Part shown: positions 57,929 to 64,000 of the stretch, piece by piece | Layout of the letters: each line of letters starts with the position of its first letter | Numbering within the stretch: position 1 is the first letter of the stretch | NCBI RefSeq assembly: GCF_954871325.1 | Contig: NC_088777.1 | Location: 21,739,366 to 21,803,365 of the forward strand | Direction: 5' to 3' | DNA: 64,000 nucleotides | Origin: Gordionus sp. m RMFG-2023 | Taxonomy: Eukaryota > Nematomorpha > Gordioida > Chordodea > Parachordodidae | The notes under the pieces: model-generated | Database searches by the model: none | Seen by the model: the letters and a program-made list of their open reading frames with translations, nothing else | Told to the model about the DNA's origin: nothing | Program-made: the position numbers and the translations under genes

Positions 57929-58124
57929 TGTTATATTTGAATGTTTATTATTTTAAAAGGTTACGCTATTAGAATTATATATTATCATAACTTTCTTACA
58001 TTTTATATTATCTTATGGAGGTCAATGTAATTGCATATTAGTAGAAGTTAAATGACATAATTATAAAAGACTATATATGGGAAACAATTTTATAATAAAG
58101 AATCTATTGTTTTGACTATAAAAA
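57929..58124 (+). repeat. Gypsy B 3' LTR
   Basis: Starts TGTTATATTTGAATG and ends TATAAAAA, followed by TTAT. Confidence 0.88.
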
Positions 58125-58822
58125 TTATATACCAGAAGATAACTAGTCAAAGAATGACGGTTTAATGAGAAGTTCCACCTTTATTTTATGAGTTATGAAT
58201 AGGAAATATACCTATATTTTGATAGGGGTGGTTAAGAATATTTTCTTTATTTTTAAAGTATTTAGTAAAATATTTGATTTTTTTATGGATTTGCATTAAA
58301 TAAAAATAACTATTAAATAAACATTGATAAAAATTTAATTACAAACATAAAATATTAGTATGCAACTTTTTAGTTAGGCTTCCAAGGAGTCGTAATTATA
58401 TTTGAAGATATCTACATTTTTTGGCAATATAGAAATTCTCTTGGTTCATTTGAAAACTACTCGATTTATTATTTAGAAGTTTTAATAATTTATAAGGGGA
58501 TAAAAATGTCTAATTGTAAATAGAACGAGAGGAGTGAACCAGCGTCTATAAGATCGGGCGAGGTACAGTTTGCCTCCAATTTTTTAAGAGAGGTAGGATA
58601 AATTTATAAAGGGGGGGGGGGTTATCAATTAAATTTTTAGATGAAATATAGCAAATATATTGCTGTAAAAAATTATTTAATACTTTTATTATATACCTAT
58701 TGTGATACAATTATATTGATAAACATCGACCAAATCGATATATTGCATATCATAATCATTATTCAAATAAAACTTATTTCCAGATATTTTTCTATTTTTT
58801 TAATTTAAAAGGGCTAAGCAAT
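58125..58822. other. No recognised gene
   Basis: A+T-rich with a G10 run near 58,611. Confidence 0.5.
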
Positions 58823-60110
58823 GCAGTGGCGTATCCAGGATTTTCTTATGGGGGGGGGGGGTAGTTTTGGGGGCTTCGCCCCCAAACCCCTTTTACCTGG
58901 CCTTCGGCCAGCTTTCCCCGGCCTTCGTCCGGGTCTTATGTTTTGCTATTCTATTAAATTATTCATAATTTAATAATAATTATATTTCTATTTTTAACTA
59001 TTATTTACTAATTCTTACTTATGGATATTACAAGCCTATTTTTTATTATTTCAAGTTATGTATATTATATTTATTAAAGTTTTTTTAAATGTAAAGTTTA
59101 AATAAAGTGTAATGTCATTTTTTTTTATAAAATTTGCTTTAAAAACTAGCCTCAGCTTAAATTCTCATACAATATAAGTAGAATATAATTTTTTTATTGA
59201 AAATACTTTTAACTTCTTATCAAATATAATATTATACAAAATATTTTCTATAATTATAATTTGATTTTTAATTTTCGTGGGATTGTTGCCAATTCATCAA
59301 GAATTTCGTTTGTCGTTGGAACCAAATCTCTGTTCGTAAATATGTTTTCAACCTTCTCAAGTTGGAAAAAGTCCTTTCATTCGTACATGTTGTAATATGC
59401 AAACATGCAAGAATAAAAAACAACTTCAAAATATTAAGAAATTGAGTCAAAGTTTCTTTACACCGATTGAGCGCATCAATAGCATGCTCAGGTAAAATAG
59501 CTAAACGTAGTAAATATTTATACCACAGTTCGAATTCACTGATTAAATTTATTTCAGTATCAATCTCATAGGAATAAAATTTTGCTAAATATTTAATTTT
59601 ACCAATAGTGGCATTAGAAAACGAAGAAGGATCTTTGGGTAATAAAACTTGAAGATTACTAAAGACTTGTTTTTTATCTAAAAACTGTACTTTTATTTGC
59701 GATAAAAAAGTATCTAAGAATGGGATGAAAATGGATATTTTATAATATTCTTCAGTTGAGCCAATATTTATTTTACATCTCAATAATGGCCTAGGTGCTA
59801 GACGAGGTTTAATTAGTGTTATATCATAAAATTTAGCCTTCGATTCAACGTCTAGATAAATATTATGAAAATATTTATCTACATTCATTCTTATTGTATC
59901 TAACTGTTCTTATATATTTTCCGCCAAATCAATAACCTGAACCAAATCTAAATTTGGTTTTTGTAAATTTCTACAAAGTAATGAGCTAAAAATAATTTAT
60001 TGATGCAACTAGCAGCAATGATAAACACTGATTGATCAATTGAATTCAATAATGATATCGCTTCTGACGACACATTACTTTTTTTCATGCTCAGCCTTAT
60101 TTAACTTTTG
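58823..60110 (-). mobile_element. ZMYM-type hAT, copy 3
   Basis: Left end CAGTGGCGTATCCAGGATTT followed by a G-run and a GC-rich hairpin (GGGGGCTTCGCCCCC, GGCCTTCGGCC). Such ends are typical of TTF/ZMYM1-like hATs. Transposase on the minus strand: EAISLLNSIDQSVFIIAASC to about 59,950, then the 206-codon open stretch at 59268-59888. The opposite end was not identified; G-rich runs at 60,380 and 60,560 are candidates. Confidence 0.75.
59268..59888 (-). pseudogene. hAT (ZMYM1-like) transposase C-terminal half
   Basis: Open for 206 codons: YLDVESKAKFYDITLIKPRL, STEEYYKISIFIPFLDTFLS, then the dimerisation region LKLFFILACLHITTCTNERT, FSNLRRLKTYLRTEI. A frameshift near 59,930 separates it from the upstream part. 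It is clearly related to the relics at 3.4 and 9.2 kb but better preserved. Confidence 0.85.
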
Positions 60111-60619
60111 TATTTCTATTTCTTCTGTTCTACAAAATGGAAGTAAAAATGAAAAATATAAAAAATTATAGATATTTATTAATAATTAAAATATTATTAA
60201 AAAAACTTATTAATTCTAACTCACTAATAATTTTGAATTTAATAAAATAAATATATATAATAATAAAATAAATTATCGTTTGATTTCAATCTCTTTGACT
60301 AAATATTTTTCCATTTTATTAATATTTTTGAATAATATGTTAAAAAATGATATTCAAATATTTGTAAAATTTTAATTGGGGGGGGGGGGGGGGTAAAATT
60401 TTTATTAGCTTAAAATGATATTTATGAAAGCAGTCAAATTTGCGATGGGGGGAAGGGAAATTTTTTGATAATCGAGTATTGATAATTTAAGTTATTCTTT
60501 TAAAATATATGAAGAGAGTACAATTATAATTAAAAACCTATAAAAAAACTTGGATGGGAGGAGGGAGGGGGGTAGGTCTAGTTTTTGAGGGGGTTTGTTT
60601 CCAATGAGTATCCTGTCTT

Positions 60620-61060
60620 GTAGATGCTGCATCGTCTCAAAAAATTATGAATTTAAGAGATTTTTGTTTAATCAATCAGATCGGTCTACACAGGGCTCTA
60701 ATATTAATAAATCAGAAAAATCATATAATGGAGTGTTTAATATGCATTGAATGCTCAATTTCATTTGAAACAATTTTGCAAGATTAGGCCAAAATTATTT
60801 AAAATCTAAAAATTTACTAGGCGTAAATGGTTGGGCCAAATATTTACCAAATAATTCAAGGCTCTCTTCGTTTGCAAATCGGTTTTCACTTTTTCTATTT
60901 AACAATAAAAAAAATTATTGCCTGTCCCGATTATTCTTCCTACTACCAAAATAGTGTTTTTTAGTTCTTCTAAATAGATGAGATTCGCCTATCTCAATTA
61001 ACGACATTGGTTGACTATGGTAGCAAACCTTTCCAAAAGCTGCATTCCTTAAATTCATAA
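60620..61060 (-). pseudogene. Unassigned decayed coding stretch
   Basis: Minus-strand pieces NAAFGKVCYHSQPMSLIEIG, RRTKKHYFGSRKNNRDR, then SENRFANEESLELFGKYLAQ, PFTPSKFLDFK have protein-like composition but I recognise no family. It could be the N-terminal part of the neighbouring hAT's ORF or unrelated. Confidence 0.3.
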
Positions 61061-62079
61061 ATATATTTTACCATTTTAATTTTAAATAGAAATATGAGCA
61101 TTGATTTTCACCTGCACAAAATATTTACCAATTAATATATAAAGAATAAGCTTATAAAAAGAGTTAATCAACCTCAGAAGATATGGGCTTTAATTTTTAT
61201 ATTTATTTCCTTTATATTTTTACTTAGCTCAATTATTAGAATCAGATAAGAATGATTAAGTAATATAATCATCTAAATCAAATCCCAGAAAAACCCCCGG
61301 AATTTTTTTTTCATATTTATAAAATTTATTTAAGTCTAATAATATTGGTATATTTTTTTTTGAATTATAATGGATATACTCATATTTATAAGGTATTATA
61401 ATTAGTATTTAGAAAAAAATATTATAAAAAATATAATTTATTAATAAGCTAAAATTTTTTAGGTCCTAATTCATTATTTAAAGATTACTCATATACCCTC
61501 CATAAAAAATTGCTTAAACAAGATAATGCTGATGTTTAAATTTACTGGGAAAAAATAACCCATGTATTTTATTTTCGTAAAAATTATTTGCTATAGAAGT
61601 AAATAAAATATCCATCCTTAATTATGATATAAAATAGATTAATTTTACAGAATTTTGTAATAAGATATATTTATTTTATTGATAAATCATGATTATGTAT
61701 ATACATATTTAATAATTTAAAAATGATAATTAAATGGGTTAAAATCGAATATTGAAGGAAATCGCTCTTATAAAATCTGGAAGGCTTCGTACCCCATCAC
61801 AGTACTCCTCGCAAAGTTTCTTTAACCTATTCTGGGTATTATAACTCTGTACTATTAGCCATCATTCAAGTTTGGTTTCATCGGTAGCCACCTGGAATAT
61901 CATTTTTTTGGTAACTTACTGAAAACTCGGGAAAATTTTTATTTTTTTTAAAATTTTTTTTTTATTTAAAGAGGATAAATATGCGATCATGAGGATATGG
62001 GTGGAAATTTTTTGATGTAATAATAATTCAAAGTTTCATTACTCAAAAGTTTTAAGAATTTCATATTTTTTTCTTGTAA
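61061..62079. other. No recognised gene
   Basis: A+T-rich; no motif identified. Confidence 0.5.
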
Positions 62080-62335
62080 AAATTTTCACAATTCTTTAAT
62101 TTTACATTAAAAATAGAGTATATTATTTAAAAAATTTAAAAAGGCGTGTGCTATATTGGATGCTACTAAGCTAGGACTATTAAATCAAATACTAGATAAT
62201 TGATCAATTTTATTTTGTGAAAATTTTCATAATTCTTTAATTTTACAATAAAAACAGATGGTGTATATTTAAAAATTTTAAAAAGGCATGTGCAATGATG
62301 ATACTAAGTTAGGACTAGTAAATCAAATACTATCA
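62080..62335 (+). repeat. Tandem duplication, two units of about 130 bp
   Basis: Shared AATTCTTTAATTTTACA, AAAAAGGC(G/A)TGTGC and GGACTA(T/G)TAAATCAAATACT. The units differ at several positions, so it is not recent. Confidence 0.75.
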
Positions 62336-62698
62336 ATTTATTCGAATAAATATATGATAATATACGTGATATATAGCGTTTATGTCCTCTAGTGTTGAAA
62401 TGCAACAGAGCTACGCTAGGTTTTCCTCATTTCCATCTTATTGGATCAATTTAATTTGGGTATAAAAGTCAAAATATAAGGAGCCCTCCACACGTTTGTG
62501 GGCAAGCCGCACGTACTTGTAGGCGCAAAATTTCTAAAAATATTACTTAAACCTCTATAGGCTTATTTAAAAGAGAGTTGGACAAAAAAAATATATAATT
62601 TTAAAGTAAAAAAAATAGTTCAATATAAATCACTCAAAATTTAATTTATTTATTAAAATTTGACATATTTTTAATATTACGAAAATAGGAATATTCAC

Positions 62699-62856
62699 CT
62701 ATTTATGTATAAATGTGAGGAAGATTTTCTTCCATTTCTGGATGCTTGCCTTAAAATCCCTCCATAAACGTTCAATACATTGAACATGGGTCGATATATC
62801 ATTTGGGTCTATAAAGTTTCTGCTATGATTAACCGAGTAATGATCATATTCATTTT
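62699..62856 (-). pseudogene. Merlin (ISXO2-like) transposase C-terminal fragment
   Basis: Minus strand: NEYDHYSVNHSRNFIDPNDI, STHVQCIERLWRDFK, then a basic tail ending in TAG. The VNHSxNFxDP(N)...HxQxIERLWRxxK block is diagnostic of the ISXO2/Merlin DDE domain. The upstream part (to about 63,420) is too broken to read. Confidence 0.8.
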
Positions 62857-63744
62857 AATTAAGAATGTTATAACTTGAAAAAATATTATATTTTAAGATT
62901 TGTGCGATCGCATATTTATTATTTTTTAAATAAATAAAAAAAAATTTATTAAAAATTTCCCTTTGTTTCAGTGAGTTATCGATTTTTTTAATTAATACTC
63001 AGATTGATGCGTGTTTATTCCCAGCCAGATTAGAAAAACGATGGTTCTATCCTCATTTTTTTGTGCCTTATTCATTGGATAGTGCTTTCATTCACGTTCC
63101 AAGTTTCTGGAAGAATCGAGGCTCAATTCGACGTGTCTGGGATTAAGAATTGCTTCTTGTGACTCCCTTGTCCATTGATAATTTTTATCGTAATTACGAA
63201 TATCCTTACCAATGTTCGGAGTAACCGATCTTAGGATGTCATTGCATTGCCCATATTACCTAAAGGAACAAATACTAAGCCGTCCATTATGCCATAAAAG
63301 AAGCTTAGAGTTTTATCGGCCCTGTCTTGGCTTTCGACACCTAGCTTTTAGTTTTAACCGCGGTCATAGCAGACATTTTGAAATCCATGTATATAAAAAA
63401 TGGGTCAGGAAATAAATCCCTTCCCTGACATTTAGATATTATTAATTCGAATATACTTTCGTAAGTATTTTGCATTTTTTTTTTGGAGTACACAATAAAC
63501 AGTGGTGATAAAAATAGTGTTTATAGATACTCTAATGACATAGAAAATTTTTTGGGGATATGGGAAAATTTCCAATATGCCATATAGCTGTCAATGATTG
63601 TGGCACTCGCTTTTAAAATTATTTATCAATATAATATATTGAGCAATAGCTTATAAATTTATTTATAAATATAAATTATTGCTAGGTTACAACTAAAATA
63701 TAAGAGTGCATAAAAACAATAAAAATTAGCAAAAAAGTAAAAAC

Positions 63745-63920
63745 AAAAAATGCCCAACCAGGGGTTCGAACCAAACCCGAATTCGGAGAAGAAAACCCGG
63801 GTTTTGGGGGAAAAAATTTGAATCCGAACAGAATCTGAACCCCATTTATAAAATTTTTAAAACTACAAACCGAACCCGGGAATTTTATTTGAACCCGGGT
63901 TCAACCGGGTTCAGTGTATT
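63745..63920. mobile_element. hAT-like terminus with GAACCCGGGTTC palindromes
   Basis: Repeated GAACCCGGG and CCCGGGTT motifs, including GAACCCGGGTTC, end at GGGTTCAGTGTATTG. The design matches the other hAT ends here, with a different core motif. Boundaries approximate. Confidence 0.5.
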
Positions 63921-64000
63921 GTTTAAATTAATATAAGATATTTGTATAATTGTAAATACAAATATTAATAATTTACTTGCCATTTTATAATATTTTTAAA

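Larger units (their letters stand above)
53647..58124 (+). mobile_element. Ty3/gypsy element B (fossil)
   Basis: LTRs at 53647-53845 and 57929-58124, flanked by TTAT (or ATTAT) on both sides. Next to the 5' LTR is ATGGCGACGAAAT; a purine tract GGTGGGAAAGAAG precedes the 3' LTR. Gag, protease, RT, RNase H and integrase are in order, about 4.5 kb in all. It looks nearly full length but is broken, with roughly four to six interruptions. The LTRs are about nine-tenths identical by eye, so it is not very recent. Confidence 0.88.

Noticed and set aside
58840-58925. GC-rich island or rRNA fragment
   Set aside because: It is the hairpin-rich subterminal region of a ZMYM-type hAT, next to a recognisable TIR.
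63212-63415. 67-codon plus-strand frame
   Set aside because: It lies opposite the upstream part of the Merlin relic and has no domain of its own.
63755-63790. tRNA T-arm-like GGTTCGAACC
   Set aside because: No acceptor or anticodon arms; the motif is one of several GAACCC palindromes of a hAT-like end.

Overview
This window is very A+T-rich and reads as an invertebrate (metazoan) nuclear genome. The evidence is animal-type RTE-like LINEs, two metazoan-style Ty3/gypsy elements, many hAT transposons and a recognisable homolog of the animal gene GPATCH3. Two of that gene's apparent introns are only 36 and 42 bp, which points to a lineage with miniature introns. A splice acceptor next to the start codon may mean spliced-leader trans-splicing. 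I cannot name the species. I see no bacterial genes, operons, CRISPR arrays, tRNAs or rRNAs.

The one host gene I can support is GPATCH3-like, on the + strand in at least seven exons from 6,843 to about 42,468. All six exon junctions keep a consistent reading phase. Its larger introns (about 5.6, 1.6, 19.9 and 7.2 kb) consist largely of transposons. The C-terminal exon(s) after the G-patch were not found. Comparison with human GPATCH3 is from memory, not from a search.

Layout. 1-6.5 kb: Helitron relic, a hAT with intact 8-bp target duplications, a paired dispersed repeat and a BED-type hAT relic. 6.8-7.5 kb: GPATCH3 exons 1-3. 7.5-13.1 kb: intron 3 with hAT debris. 13.1-15.05 kb: exons 4 and 5. 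15.05-34.98 kb: intron 5, with a 4.7-kb hAT (TSD CATTTGAA) holding further insertions, then a nest of four elements: a long inverted-repeat element carrying a decayed copy of GPATCH3 exon 7, a gypsy element inside it, an RTE-like LINE inside the gypsy, and a 3.5-kb palindrome of 300-bp units inside the LINE. 34.98-35.17 kb: exon 6. 35.8-41.7 kb: intron 6 with a terminal-inverted-repeat pair enclosing a long-TIR element and a second LINE. 42.3 kb: exon 7 (G-patch). 43.2-47.9 kb: hAT relic and a composite hAT with a BED transposase and a tandem array of about 15 units. 48-51.8 kb: no recognised gene. 51.9-64 kb: hAT relics, a second gypsy element, a third ZMYM-type hAT, a Merlin transposase fragment and a GC-palindrome element.

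Two observations stand out. A 42-bp tandem duplication in exon sequence appears to have created an intron. A long-TIR element in intron 5 carries genomic sequence (intron end plus exon) of the same host gene.
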